A DNA stretch of 64,000 nt from Phlegmacium glaucopus (Eukaryota > Basidiomycota > Agaricomycetes > Agaricales > Cortinariaceae): NCBI GenBank assembly GCA_015039465.1, contig MU130701.1, positions 218,169 to 282,168 on the forward strand. Reading direction: 5' to 3'. Of this stretch, positions 46,901-58,125 are shown piece after piece. The translations under genes were made by a program, and so were the position numbers. Positions within the stretch are counted from its first letter, which is position 1. Each line of letters opens with the position of its first letter. The notes under the pieces are model-generated. The model did no database searches. It was not told the DNA's origin and saw only the letters and a program-made list of their open reading frames with translations.

Positions 46901-47900
46901 TTTCAACTCCAGCATCTTAATCGCCAGCGAGTCGATATAACTCGCTTGTGTTTTTTCTCGAGCCCAGCTTCTTGCATCAACGTGTAGTGGATAGAGTACT
47001 TTAGGTATGTTGTCGTGCTCTTCACTTTTTATCACACACATAGACTACTTTACTAATACTTTAGACAGGTTATACTGGACTTCCCAACACCGAAACTAAG
47101 ACTTCCGCCATACTATCACACTCGAACAAGTACCCAACGGTGCTCGTTCATGTCTTTCGCTATACACCCAGCCCCGGCCCTTGCCCAACCCACACGTGTG
47201 AATGAGCACCCAAAGGTACTTCTTCTTGACTAATGCACGCGAACGAGCACCTTCAGGTGCTCGTTCGTATCCTTTTCTTCGACCCTGACCTAGCACACGC
47301 CGCCCATCTCCTCCATCAACCCCTCTCTTGACCCACACCGCAAAAAGCACACTTGTGTTGCTGCATCGATGCCTACAACCAGCACCTGCGAGTCTGTACA
47401 ACTTTCGGGTGGGTTTCTTTGTGCCCCGATGCCTCCCTTTCACATACCAGCGCCAGCGAGTCAGCATGCTCGCTGGTGAATCGTTTTGTGCCCTGACCCG
47501 CCTCGTTCGCATACACCAAGCACGCGAGTCTGTACATCGCGGGTGGGTCTTGTGCCCCGATCCCTCGCTGTAACAATATTACCAGCACCAGCGAGTCAGC
47601 ATAACTCGCTAGTGCATTTTTTCGCCCCTCGGCCTTACCATCTCCGTTTATAACCACCACCAATGAGCTCATACGACACGCTGGCGCTTCTTCTCGTTCT
47701 CGGCCCCTTGTCCCCGCGTGCAGCCGCCACCAGTAAGTTAGCACACTCCCTGGTGCACTTCTTTATGCCTGGGCCACCCCGTCTTCACATACGACATCCA
47801 CCAGCCAGTCAGCATAACTCGCTGGTGCATTTTTTCGGTGCCAGCCTCCTTCCTTACAACGACCACCAGCGAGTCATATATTGACTTGCTGATTTGTTCT
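46900..47900. repeat. array of repeated hairpins
   Basis: At least six short inverted repeats with related stems lie along 1 kb. They are GCGAGT/ACTCGC at 46927-46945; a 13-bp perfect stem (CGAACGAGCACCT) with a 2-nt spacer at 47240-47267; CCAGCGAG/CTCGCTGG at 47453-47476; CACCAGCGAGT with loop CAGCATA at 47586-47614; a similar stem and the same loop at 47799-47827; and a weaker one near 47863-47890. Stems are usually followed by a T-run and a GTGCCCYGAYCCCTC-type box. Open frames across it are short and not conserved. This looks like a degenerate tandem repeat built on a palindromic core. Confidence 0.7.
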
Positions 47901-48900
47901 TTTTGTAGCCTGATCCGGACATTATGGGTGGTGCCCGATAATTTATCGATGGGATGAAACCTGATGAAACTTTATGGATTGGGTTGGATGATATGTTGCC
48001 AGATTGCTTATCAACCCAAACCAAAAAAAATTCTGGATGAAATCAGAGGGACGTGCAACTTTTGGTAAGTTCGCAACATCCTTTCTTATTTTTTTTTCAT
48101 TTTTTCGGTATATGTGTATTTTGTTAATGAAACACATCTCATTCTTTCTGTGGATCTACATTTGAATTTATGAAAACAATCTGCCTGTGAATACGTAGGG
48201 TTGAATGTTGAGGCTTGGACAACTCGGGGACTCGGGCTTGTTCAGGTTTGAATTGGAGGATCCTATGAGTTTAGAAGAACAAGATAGATCTTGATTTTGT
48301 CCCGAATTCATGATACATTGAGGTGAAGGTGATGAAATGGGCATAGCGACGTGTTCTCGTTATGCTAATATTTCAATTCTTTCGTAACCATGTTAGACAA
48401 AATCTGTGTAAAACTAATTAATAGATGATTGTTCAATATTTGAGCGACTTGCCGAATATTTTAAGGTTTATTCTACTCAAGGCTAACTGACCATCCAGAA
48501 TGCTAAATAAATTGATAACTAGAGCCATGTTTGAGCTTGAGAATGTTGGGCCTGAGGAGACGGCGAAGTTGAAATCACTCCAGCCACAAGTCTATCGCAG
48601 TCGCCTAGGCATTTGCTGATCTCCGGAGGCTAAAAACCTTTGTCCTTGCTCAAGTTCATACATTACAAAACGGCAGGGGCATGAATATCAGGATGATCCT
48701 TTTATGTACTAACATTTGTCACTTTTCGGACTTCTTCTGTCCGTCGTCGGAGGTGTGCATACGTATATGATACGAGATGAAAGTGTAGTAGGTGTAATGT
48801 AAAAGTGGGGTTGCTATCGATGTAATATTGACTCACACGAGGTCCGAGAACAGGTCCAAAAGGTGTATAATGTTCGTGCTACGTAGCAGTACGAGTATAA
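47901..48900. other. intergenic, AT-rich, no gene recognised
   Basis: No coding frame or RNA gene is supported. From about 48890 the sequence joins the DUF6535-related relic. Confidence 0.5.
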
Positions 48901-48901
48901 T

Positions 48902-49555
48902 TTAAAGGTAAGGAAAAAGGAAGGAAGAAGGTTGTTCCTCCCAGCTGGTAGTTCGATATCCCGATTGTACGATTGGGATGCAAAAGGAAATGGGTTGCCC
49001 AAAATAGTGTAACAACGTGCCATCGATTCGATAACGCATAACAAGATATCGTTCGTCTGTACGTCTTAGCATATGCGTTAAAATACATGTGTTGCGCATA
49101 GCTTCCGCTGACTTAGAACTCCCCTCCTCGTCGTCCTCTTTCCTCCTCTTCTTGTCCTTTTCTTCCGTAGGGTGGACCTTCGAGGTGAAAGCCGTCAAGA
49201 CAGCAGAAAATAGGCCGGCTTCATCAAAGGTAAGGAAAATGTCCAATCTTTCCCACCACCTAGTTCGTTGAGTTTTGATTTGGACTTTCGCTTTCCCATT
49301 GTCTTTCGTGCTAACATCGTGTTTTGCATTAGAACCACTAGCGCTTGCTAATAAAGCAGAATCGCTTGCAATTCTATTCCTCGTCATGAGGAAGATGGGT
49401 GGGAAGGAAGGTTTCTTGGCGTTGATTTTCACTTTTTTCCCCGTCGTTGGGTGTGCAGGTTCGGTTGTTGATATAGACACAGGTATAGATACGAGTTTGG
49501 ATCCAGCAGCGTGACTAGGGTCGGATTCTACACCCAGAGGTATAGACGAAGACAT
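48902..49555 (-). pseudogene. chimeric relic: Ser/Pro-rich family N-terminus joined to DUF6535 exon-2 start
   Basis: A 217-residue minus-strand frame opens with MSSSIPLGVESDPSHAAGSK, related to APTPSHAAGPKLVFIPLS in segments D and F. It then passes through RWWERLDIFLTFDE into AGLFSAVLTAF (about 49225-49190), which is the exact start of DUF6535 exon 2, and continues into unrelated charged text (EEKDKKRRKEDDEE). No further DUF6535 sequence follows. To its left lies, in plus orientation, the DUF6535 3'-flank block (aacgcataacaagatatcg at 49031). It could be a pseudogene or a new chimeric frame; I favour a relic. Confidence 0.5.
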
Positions 49556-51600
49556 AGACTCCAGGCTGCCACGAAAAGCTGAAGGAACAGGACGTAGGGC
49601 ATTGCTAGGAACCCCGAGGTATAAAGTCCACTCTGGGTTTATCCTCTCTTGAGGTTTCTTGCGCTCCGTTCATCTGGAACCGCCGCGGCCGTCGTTATTA
49701 TCAACACTGGCGTTGGTGATGGGATCGATTCTAGGATTCGTGTCATCGACGACTTGGAGTTGGACTGGTAGGATCGTGCTTACACCCCAAATCTAAATCC
49801 AACAGAATAGTATCACTGTCAACTTCAACAGGAATCGAGGGTTCCTTCAATCGCTCCACGGCTTCAACATTTCCATTTTCCATATCTTCCGATTTCGAGT
49901 CTGGCGGTGATTCTGGCGTTTATCCCGGTACTGACGAGCGACACAGAATCCCACTCTCCCTCTTAGAACTCCTTTTCGAATTCTTCCTAGAACCGGTGTC
50001 TAAATCTTCGAAATCACGTTGGAAATCACATCCACTACCGTGAATGACCTGTCTGCCAACTGCGTATTGTCTCGGTGTTGGTGTGGTAGGATGAGGGCAG
50101 CTGTGTGATCGTGTATGGAGGTAGGGAAATCATGTTTTCCTTTTCTCGGTCGTCGTCGGTTGTGTTTGGCTTGTGACAGTTCAAGATTGGAATTAGATGG
50201 TGAAGTGGAAGTAGATATAAAGGCGAAAATTCTTAAATCGGAGGGTATAAGTGTAGGATGCCTCGGTTTTGGTGTGGAGGCCAATCGTGGGTTCCTTCCG
50301 CAGACCCACACTAACACTCTTAGCCCGTCCTCGACTACCACCCGCCGAAGATACAAGGACTGGTAAAGGTGAATCTACAAATGTCTTTTTGGCGAACTCA
50401 GGGATCTGGGAAGAGCAAGCGACAAGAGACGCATCAATCGTTAAAACCGCCGAATCAGGTCCAACACCAGCACCGGCAGTTGCATTCCGGTGACCTCTGT
50501 CGGACGAACACAGGAGGGTCAGGTAAAGGGCATGAAAGTGTGGAGAGCTAGGAGCTGGACGTTGAGGAGTCTAGGCATGTATCAGCCTTGAATGGATTAC
50601 GAGAGAACAATTAAAACTTACTTGGACGGACTTGCCACGTACTCTTCCCCGTCCAGACGAGACGGAAGCTCCACAGCTCGATTTCCTTTCGACAGCGTAT
50701 ACTCTGTCCTTCTTCCATATAAGGGGTCAAGGACCTAGGCAAGGAATATTCGCTGATTCACTGCTACTCAAGGTCATGATCTCTTCAATTCCATCATCGT
50801 CAGTTCTAGAAACAAAGATGGATGTGATTGGACCTCTTGAAGATGCAGATGAAGTTGGCGATTGAGGTTCGGTGGGAGGTGTTCGCTATCCTGGAGTATG
50901 CAATGGATGCTGGTCAGGAAAACCCAAGTTAAAAGATTGGAAAAAGCACATACAATTCTTTCCTTGAGGTCTGGATTCTCCCTTACAGCATTTATCCAGT
51001 GCGCTCTTTCGTGTGTATAAGAGGCGGACTTGGTTATGAAACATAACTCTGCTTGACTTATATTTTGAGTGGACGTCGACGTCGAACAAACCGATGAAGT
51101 GAGTGGCGGGTGTGAAGGCCAGCGTATTCCAAGATTTAACGGCACCGACTTTGGTAATGGAAAAGGAGGTTGTTAATCTTCCTGTTGGTAAGATAGCAGA
51201 CATTTCAGGAGAGGTATGTTTGAACACGTCACGTGTTCGCTTTCCCACAGCCAATAGTGTTGACAAGTGTGACTTTCTACTTGCTTTCTTTCAACACTAC
51301 TAGTAATGGCTCCAACGACTCGCTGCTGCTGCTCTTCCTCCTCTCCTCTGTTACATGCTCCATGATAGCGAGCACACCTCCAAATGACACTCTCATCGTG
51401 AACTTCGATGGCATCTTCAAACAGTCCAATCCTACCCATCTTTGTTCCAGATTCCTGCGTTCGGGGATAGATCAGTCATTGTTTCATCGGCGGGTGGTCG
51501 AGGTCGAGCTAAGACTCTTGCGTTAGTGCTAGTGTAGGTCTGCGGAAAGAACTGGTTGTCCGATACCAGCGCTTGTCACCCACAATTTACCTCCACACCA
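49556..51600 (-). pseudogene. Ser/Pro-rich repeated gene family, segment E
   Basis: This is a minus-strand copy. The order from high to low coordinates is: leader-like text (51150-51050), a DDGIEEIMTLSSS block (50800-50765), GGSRGRAKSVSVGLRKEPTI plus GLHTKTEAS (50345-50255), RQYAVGRQVIHGSGCDFQ (50070-50020) and NPEWTLYLGVPSNAL (49640-49595). The frame 50356-50000 holds the longest continuous part (118 residues). A shorter plus-strand piece of the same SRSRAK block lies at 51495-51530, so two copies meet here. Stops interrupt the whole. Confidence 0.45.
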
Positions 51601-52300
51601 AAACTGAGGCATCTAGAATATCTCATTCCACCTCTACTTTGACTTTGACTTTGACTTTGACTTACTGACGGTGACCCGCTTCTTACCACGAACTCTCAAC
51701 TTATTCCAGCGAAAAAGACTAAGACCAAGACCAAAAGGATTTCGCAACTTGCACATCCGATCGTACATACGCTTCCATCCAATGCCATACCAACACTGAG
51801 GGCAATGCGGAGTTGATGAGACAAGTCATTCGCGGTAGTGGATGTGATATTCAATGCGATTGTGAAGATTTGGATGTGGGTTCTAAGAGGGGAGAAGGAT
51901 GGATGTATCGCTCGCCGGCACTGGAATCCGTCATCCGAGTCGTTATAAAGCCGCACCTCACTGGCCTTGAGCGCACCAGTACGCCTAACCGGGTCCTTTT
52001 AGCAGTGCCATCGACATGCTCGAGATAACCACGCGCATCGACGGACCACTAGAATCGGTCTTTGAAGACAACCTTGTTTGTGTCGGCCTCGTCGAGCTTT
52101 AGGACTTTCATGAAGTCATCGCCTACTATTCCTTGTTCCTGCCCTGCTCCTGGGAGTAAGGTAGGAATATGAAAAGCCATATTTCGGGTCAAAATCGTCG
52201 AGTTTTGTTACGGGGTCCACGGCCCATAACCTGCTGATTGTTTAGAGAATTTCTCGGCCAAGAGCCTGAACTTGGATAGGTGACAAGCTCAGATATCATT
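51601..52300 (+). other. Ser/Pro-rich family remnant with a (TTTGAC)n microsatellite
   Basis: 51636-51665 is a hexanucleotide run of about five TTTGAC units. 51670-51960 continues plus-strand remnants of the repeated family (MRQVIRGSGCDIQCDCEDLD at 51813). The rest to 52300 shows no gene. Confidence 0.5.
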
Positions 52301-52561
52301 GGCGAAGGTAGCTATATTTATACACAACATAATGAGCAGTCTGAATCCGTAGCTAACTAGAAGTCGATAGGAAATCCGAAAATGAAAAAAAAAAAACAGT
52401 ATCCGACAAAACCGAGCAAGCAAGGACGTAACGAGGGGGATCGAGACAATAGGAATGAAAACGCTATGAGGACGCGAAGTAAAGAAATAGCAGAGATACA
52501 CATTGGAAAGTAGTGGCGCAGATATGTCGTGGTGCGTGCATACAGGCGATCGCCCTGTCGC

Positions 52562-53570
52562 CTAATCGACAGTTCCGGGTTGATTTCCCCAAAGATCGAT
52601 CTCTCGCTGGCATGCCTCGGCAAATATTCTGCGAAGTTGGCCGTAAGAAATGTCCTTCCACACGTCGTAGTTATCCACAAAAAAAGCTTGACAGATCAGA
52701 ATTATGAGTAGTTATAACTCAGTACTACTTAACTCACTTTTCTCGGTATATTTCTTAGCGTCTTCATTAGAATTTGGTTCGACCCAGTACTTGTACCAAA
52801 TAGTATCTGTTGCGCAAGTCAGCAAAAGGGGTCTAGAGAACTTCCAAGTTGAGGGTAGCTGCCTTTGTGTGCCGATTTATCTTTCAAATCAATTGCAATC
52901 GCATAGTATGACTATCACAGGTTAATTGTTATCATTTGAGTCATTTAATAAGAATGCGACATGGACATGCTTGCCTGAATACACGGGATCATCGCAACCA
53001 AGGATGTAACCCAATCAAAATTCTCAGCCACGTTGGTGGTGTAATCGGTATACTGCTCTGTTTCAAATTCCCTCTTAGCGTGTAAGACGATATTTTCCTT
53101 AATTTTGAGGTCATCCGTACAGGTATCGAGCAAAATAGTGGCATATTTTGCATCGCTCTGGATCTTTGCGGATAATTGCTTGTACGTCTTCTTGTCAGGG
53201 GCGGTGGTGGATCTATCGGTGTCGAACACCATGAGCTTTCCACAATATAAGAAATCTTGCTGTAGAAAACAATTACTTGTGTATACGAAAAATAAAAATG
53301 CATCAACAAACGTACGATCATGTACCACTTAAACCCTTTTGTCACTGGAATGTTGTCACTCGCAGCATCTTTCATCTCTTTGCAGAATTGATTGTTGAGC
53401 AGACTTTGCCATATTTTGCTTTCGTCTCTCATAAGCCTGGCAACTAAATCCCTGGTCTTCAAGTTAGCCTGATGATGATCACACACAGAGAGATCGGGCA
53501 ATGGAATACCCAAATCGGGACGGATCTTGTTAAGCTGATCGGAAGCGTGATGTAAGCAAGAACCGTCCAC
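52562..53570 (-). CDS. TENA/THI-4 (haem-oxygenase fold) family protein
   Basis: Minus-strand exons ~53570-53316, 53259-52975, 52911-52863, 52806-52738 and 52686-52562 keep frame. Matching family parts are LVARLMRDESKIWQSLLNNQ, QDFLYCGKLMVFD, TCTDDLKIKENIV, MIPCIQ plus SYYAIA, KDTIWYKYW and FAEACQREIDLWGN before the stop. TENA proteins are alpha-helical and act in thiamin (aminopyrimidine) salvage or as related hydrolases; fungal members are often uncharacterised, so substrate is not assigned. The start is unsure: the first ATG in frame is at 53430-53432, yet similarity seems to begin slightly before it, so a small upstream exon may exist. Introns of 56, 63, 56 and 51 bp are read; the second and third begin with GC, not GT. 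Confidence 0.7.
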
Positions 53571-53630
53571 TTTGGTTCATAGGAATAATTTTCTCGATGA
53601 GTCAATCTCCTTGAGCGTCCTTCGGCCTTT

Positions 53631-55195
53631 TTTTGTGTACGGACTATAATTTGTCGGCACGGCTGTCGTTATCCTCTCGGTTCACTCAACCAATGGTGGG
53701 TAAGAAATTGTACTGTTCGATCTCTCATGATATTCATTGCGTGTTCAAGTTGGGGGTAGAAGCTCCTAGACCAAAAGGTCTCCTCGACTACCTTGACCGC
53801 GTCAGTATAATATCCAGCTATGATGTATCTGCCAAGATGACAAGCGAATCCACTTGCTTTACTACCAAAATCCTCATCCACACACAACACCGTCGAACAA
53901 CTACAAACTATCTAACATCAGTATCTTCCCTCTCTGTCCCTTCATTCCGCTCCTCAATCCACGTATTCGTGTTCGAATAAAGGTTCTTTGCCTTCACAAA
54001 GAACCGGCGTCCTTTGATGTTGACGAGTGTAGACCTTTTCTACCACATAATCCTTGAAGACGCGTCGAAAGCGTAAAAATACCAGCATTCATCCTAGTGC
54101 CAACGCCAGTGCTATCAATACCAGCGGTGGTTCCAGATGAACTCATTTCGAGAGAGAATAAACCCAGAAGGGACTTTGTTCCTTGGAGTTCCTAGGAATG
54201 CTCCAACTCCAAGTCACGCTGCTACTAGACCCAAACTCGTATTTATACCTCTGTCTACAATAACTACTCCTGCCACTGCACCTCTGCACCCGTCGACAGA
54301 AGAAACGAAAACCAACGATAAAACTAAAACTAAAACCCAATCTTCTTTCCCCATTGACACTCATCTCCCTCACACGACGATAGGCGTTTTAACAGAAGTT
54401 GAATTTGCGAGGAGAAACACCTGCAGTAGCAGCAGCAGCAATGCCAACGATCAACAGCAACCAGAAGTCTGGGCGACAACAGTTACAGGGGTAACAACGA
54501 AACCAATACCATTGTTATAGAACTCCGTCTACTACTTCTTCCATCACTTCGTTAATCTTAAACGTGAGTTCGACAGCTACGATTGTAACTTCTGGACCAT
54601 CAAATCAGGTGAATGCATAGTGGTCGCAACAGCGATGGCGTAGCTGATGTATCGTTGGCGGGGGGTGCAAGAGAATGCGATGCTTTGAATGGCGATAAAG
54701 GTCCATGTGTTTCTCGTTTCTGTCTCTCCCTCTCCCTCTTGCACAGGATTTTCCTTGCACTGTCTGGTTATATATATTACCCAGCTCAACATAATCGCTT
54801 CCTGGAATTTTTACCCTCTAGAACTTCAAACCTCTCTTCATTTAAAACCAGCGACATAGATCCTTTATTTTTATTTTTATTTAGTGTATACTCAATTCAC
54901 AACGCGCTCGCCTCTATATATTCTTTCTGTCGTTTTATTCTTGACTTGGCCAATCGCTTGTGGGCGGGCCCTGGGCCAAGCTTCGATTTTGATAGGGATG
55001 GGTGTGTACTAAAGTTGCTGGGTGCTTCGGATCTGGGGAGGCAGCCTGGTTTGATTTCTCCGAATTTTGGGAGTGGAGGGTGGGTGAAAAGAACGAAGTG
55101 ATGCAGGAGGGGCTCGACTTAGGATTTGGTCGTATGGACCTCAGAATTTCTTATGTAAGGACCACCACGTGAGACTTGTAGATCGAATTATTACC
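53631..55195 (+). pseudogene. Ser/Pro-rich repeated gene family, segment F
   Basis: A direct duplicate of segment D. The best frame, 54137-54520 (MNSFRERINPEGTLFLGVPR, then APTPSHAATRPKLVFIPL), is 127 residues and ends in a Ser/Asn/Gln run. The head (LLDYLDRVSIISS; SVSSLSVPSFRSSIHV) and the tail (HNRFLEFLPSRTSNL) are also shared with D. A non-matching block at about 54960-55150 is followed by the matching end accaccacgtgagac. No open full-length product is seen. Confidence 0.5.
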
Positions 55196-56152
55196 TTGCT
55201 GTAAAGCAAGGTTTCTCCCAGGTCTAAATTCAACATTTGTTGATTTACAACGTCATGGTATAACACAAATAAATACAATACGATTTCATTCATGTTCTAA
55301 ATTTCTAAAGCCCCCGAAATGTTGTACCCTTTTTTTGTACATGTTTGGTCTTCAAGAACATGTAGTCACATAAGCTACCGTTTGTTGTCGTTTCAACATC
55401 TTCGGGCCTCAAAAATCTCACCTTTTGCCTACCTCTTCCCCAACATCCCTACCACCCTCATCTGTCGTTCATCCCCGACCATGTAACACCAACATCTCTT
55501 GAAAAGAAGAAAGGAAAGGACATCACCTGACACGGCGTTCTCTCCTGTACCCTTATCGACGGCTGGCCACTCCGTATTGTTATTGCATAACCCTAAACCC
55601 TTACCTCCTGCTCTCGCTTGCTCTCAAATTTACCATCCCACCCAACCCTATCCCTCTCTCTCCCTCGTCGCTTTTTTTCGACAGCCGCTCCCTGTGTATT
55701 CAGACGCCTACCTCTGACTCGCTAGACAGACTCAAATAGAGTCTACCACTTAGACTCTTATGCTCCCGGTCACCGGTAATGTCTGCACTCCTTCCAAACC
55801 AAGCGGTCAAAGTTAATCTTCCTGATAGTAACATATACATATAACTTACTACCCACCCTCAAAATAAAAAGTTACCACCCGCTTTCGCGTTCTCTTCCTT
55901 TTTTGTGCGAAATGTTTGCACTCATTCCATGCCATCTGTTAAGTTTAACCTTCCCAAAAGTCCTCATTGCCTGCTAATAAATCATTATCGTTTAGATCTT
56001 TCGCCTAATTCAACCCTGGCACTTGTCCTCTCGCTGCCATAGTTACTGGTATACTATTCATTCAGATCTTTCGCCCAATCCAACACACTCGTCCTCTTGC
56101 TGCTGTTGTTACTGGTATCCTCAAATCCCTCCGTCGACCTACAATCACTACT
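55196..56152. other. intergenic, no gene recognised
   Basis: C/T-rich sequence with short frames only. It lies 3' of the PIF1-like helicase fragment, where a Helitron 3' end would be expected, but I could not identify a CTRR end with its hairpin. Confidence 0.45.
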
Positions 56153-57223
56153 TCATTCATGACGCTCGTGCTCCATCTTTGTCTTACGATCTAGAAGTTC
56201 CAACCTCACCATCTCCCACCTCAAGTCCTCGGATGGATGGTGCATAAACAAAGCCGGGTCGAAGTCCCTCAGAATACGGATCGTTTGCCGTCCCCTACTT
56301 CTTGAAAGAGCAACATAAACATTGAATGGCGATAACTTTCCCGACGGAGGCTTTGCGATGTCAACAATGATATATGCCAATGTCTGTCCCTGAGCTTTGT
56401 AATCCGTAAACGCATAGCCGGGAACAATCGCAAGTTGACGCCTTTCCAATTTCACCTTTTCTCTGTCAACGTCAACACCGAAGCTAACACGGGAAGGTGA
56501 TATTGGGATGATGCCCGGTTGCAGACCATCAAATGTCACTTTGGTCTGCAGATCCGGCTTGAAAAAGATGACGGATGGAGGGTACTGTAGATGGATGTTT
56601 CCGTTTTCGTCTGCGGAAATAGTGCCCTCCCTCGGGTCCAACACCAATCCGTTCACTGTCCCACGTGTCCCATTTGCAATATCGGCCTCTGTCGCGATAT
56701 TCAGCACGACCATTGCTCTCATACCCACCGCTATCTCCACCTGTCCTCTTAGATTCTTTGTTGCTTCGTCTTTCAAACAAGCGACGGCCAACCTTGTCTT
56801 TGCATTCGGCCTGTGTCCCGAATCGCATACAGTATCCTCTGCTGGAACAATGTATTTTCGATTCCCAGTCATGCGACAGTGCCTATCCAACGCCGCCGAA
56901 TTCCACAAGTCCTTTGCTGCATTCCTCGGCGTAACCAGCGTAGCATCACACCAAGGGGCCGTAGTGAAGTCTGGGATTTCACTTTCAGAATTTGTCAGCA
57001 CGAGCTTCTGAACTTCGTCAATGTCGTCCGCCGTACACTCGCCTACTCTCAGCCTGGATAATATATCTGCCCATACACCATCTGTCACTCTCATCTGTTC
57101 ACGCAAAATGACCACTTTGTCGTACTCCATGAAAATCGATCTGCCCTTCAGGCCATGACTGTCATCGGTGTCTGGTCTGTCACAGTACAATGCCGCGTTT
57201 GCGTTACGGACGGGTGGAAACAA
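56153..57223 (-). pseudogene. PIF1-like helicase, C-terminal part (Helitron type)
   Basis: The 356-residue minus-strand frame starts within FPPV, the tail of the helicase motif GD-x-x-QFPPV, and continues EYDKVVILREQMRVTD, GTRGTVNGLVLDP, FTDYKAQGQTLAYIIVDI (motif V region) and NVYVALSRSRGRQTIRIL (motif VI). These are hallmarks of PIF1-family 5'-3' DNA helicases, and this sequence style matches Agaricomycete Helitron-derived copies. Walker A, Walker B and everything before motif III are absent; the frame stops matching at a 25-nt A tract (57222-57246). It is a 5'-truncated gene fragment, presumably captured or cut by rearrangement. The remaining frame is intact. Confidence 0.85.
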
Positions 57224-57246
57224 AAAAAAAAAAAAAAAAAAAAAAA
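57222..57246. repeat. A25 homopolymer at a rearrangement junction
   Basis: Twenty-five consecutive A residues on the plus strand separate the truncated helicase from unrelated AT-rich sequence. It may be a retroposition tail or an expanded tract at a breakpoint. Confidence 0.9.
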
Positions 57247-57293
57247 GGTAGCTATTATCATTTATAATTACTTATACATTGTTTAATCCTGAA

Positions 57294-58125
57294 CTTTACC
57301 CTCCCCCATATCTTCCTGCAGGAATCCAGGAATTCCTGATAAATGAGATTATTCCTGGTGGATTCCTAGTAAATTCTTGGTGGATTCCTAGTATTCCTGT
57401 ACTACCATTAAATATTATTTAAAGGTAAAATAGCAATACATAAGTTAATTTTGATCCATACATATATAGGTTAACATCTATTAAAGGTGGCAATGCCTTA
57501 CTGCCATTTGAATGTTGAACTTTGTTCAAGCTGTGAGGTGTGACACATCTCAACAGCACTTTCTTTACAACCACAACTGTCACCAACCAGGAATCCACCA
57601 GGAATCACCAGGAATACTAGGAATCCACCCAGAATTTACTAGAAATCCACCAGGAATAATCTCATTTGTCAGGAATTCCTGGATTCCTCCTGGATTCCTC
57701 CAGGATTCTGATGTGTCACATGTGGTCACATGTGGTCACATGTGGTCACATGTGGTCACATGATCAAACCTCGCAGCCTGAACAAAATTCAAAACTCAAA
57801 TGGCAGCAAGGCATTGCCACCTTTAATATATGTTAACTTATATATGTATGAATTACAACTAACTTATGTATTTATATTATACCTTTAAATATTAATAATA
57901 AATACTATTTAATGGTAGTACCAGGAATTCCAAGGATTCCTGGTGGATTCCTGGTGGATTAGTTCCTAGGAATTCCCGGATTCCTGGTGGATTCCTGGTA
58001 CTCAAGGAAATTTATACCTGGATTAGGAAGAGCAAGGAATTGTCAATTTCAGGGGAAATCAGAGGAAATTGGCTGGTAGCAAATTCCTCCTGGAATCCTC
58101 CAGGAAGACGTGGGGGAGTGTAAAG
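57294..58125. mobile_element. foldback element, about 830 bp
   Basis: The outer ends are inverted: the left reads CTTTACCCTCCCCCATAT and the complement of the right CTTTACACTCCCCCACGT. A long inner inverted repeat pairs about 57400-57545 with 57765-57920 (shared text such as aaaggtggcaatgcctt and actaccattaaat). Both arms also carry clusters of GGAATCC/GGATTCC words (57318-57400, 57590-57700, 57925-58110). No coding frame is present. A clear target duplication was not found. Confidence 0.8.
57721..57760. repeat. 10-bp tandem repeat TGTGGTCACA x4
   Basis: Four exact, nearly palindromic units near the inner end of the right arm of the foldback element, with a partial unit on each side. Confidence 0.95.

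Noticed and set aside
46900..47900. CRISPR-like array of repeats
   Set aside because: The repeats are internally palindromic, irregularly spaced and degenerate, spacers are not of uniform length, and the genome is eukaryotic.
49015..49560. A sixth functional DUF6535 gene
   Set aside because: Only the first codons of exon 2 remain; the membrane core and C-terminal blocks are missing.
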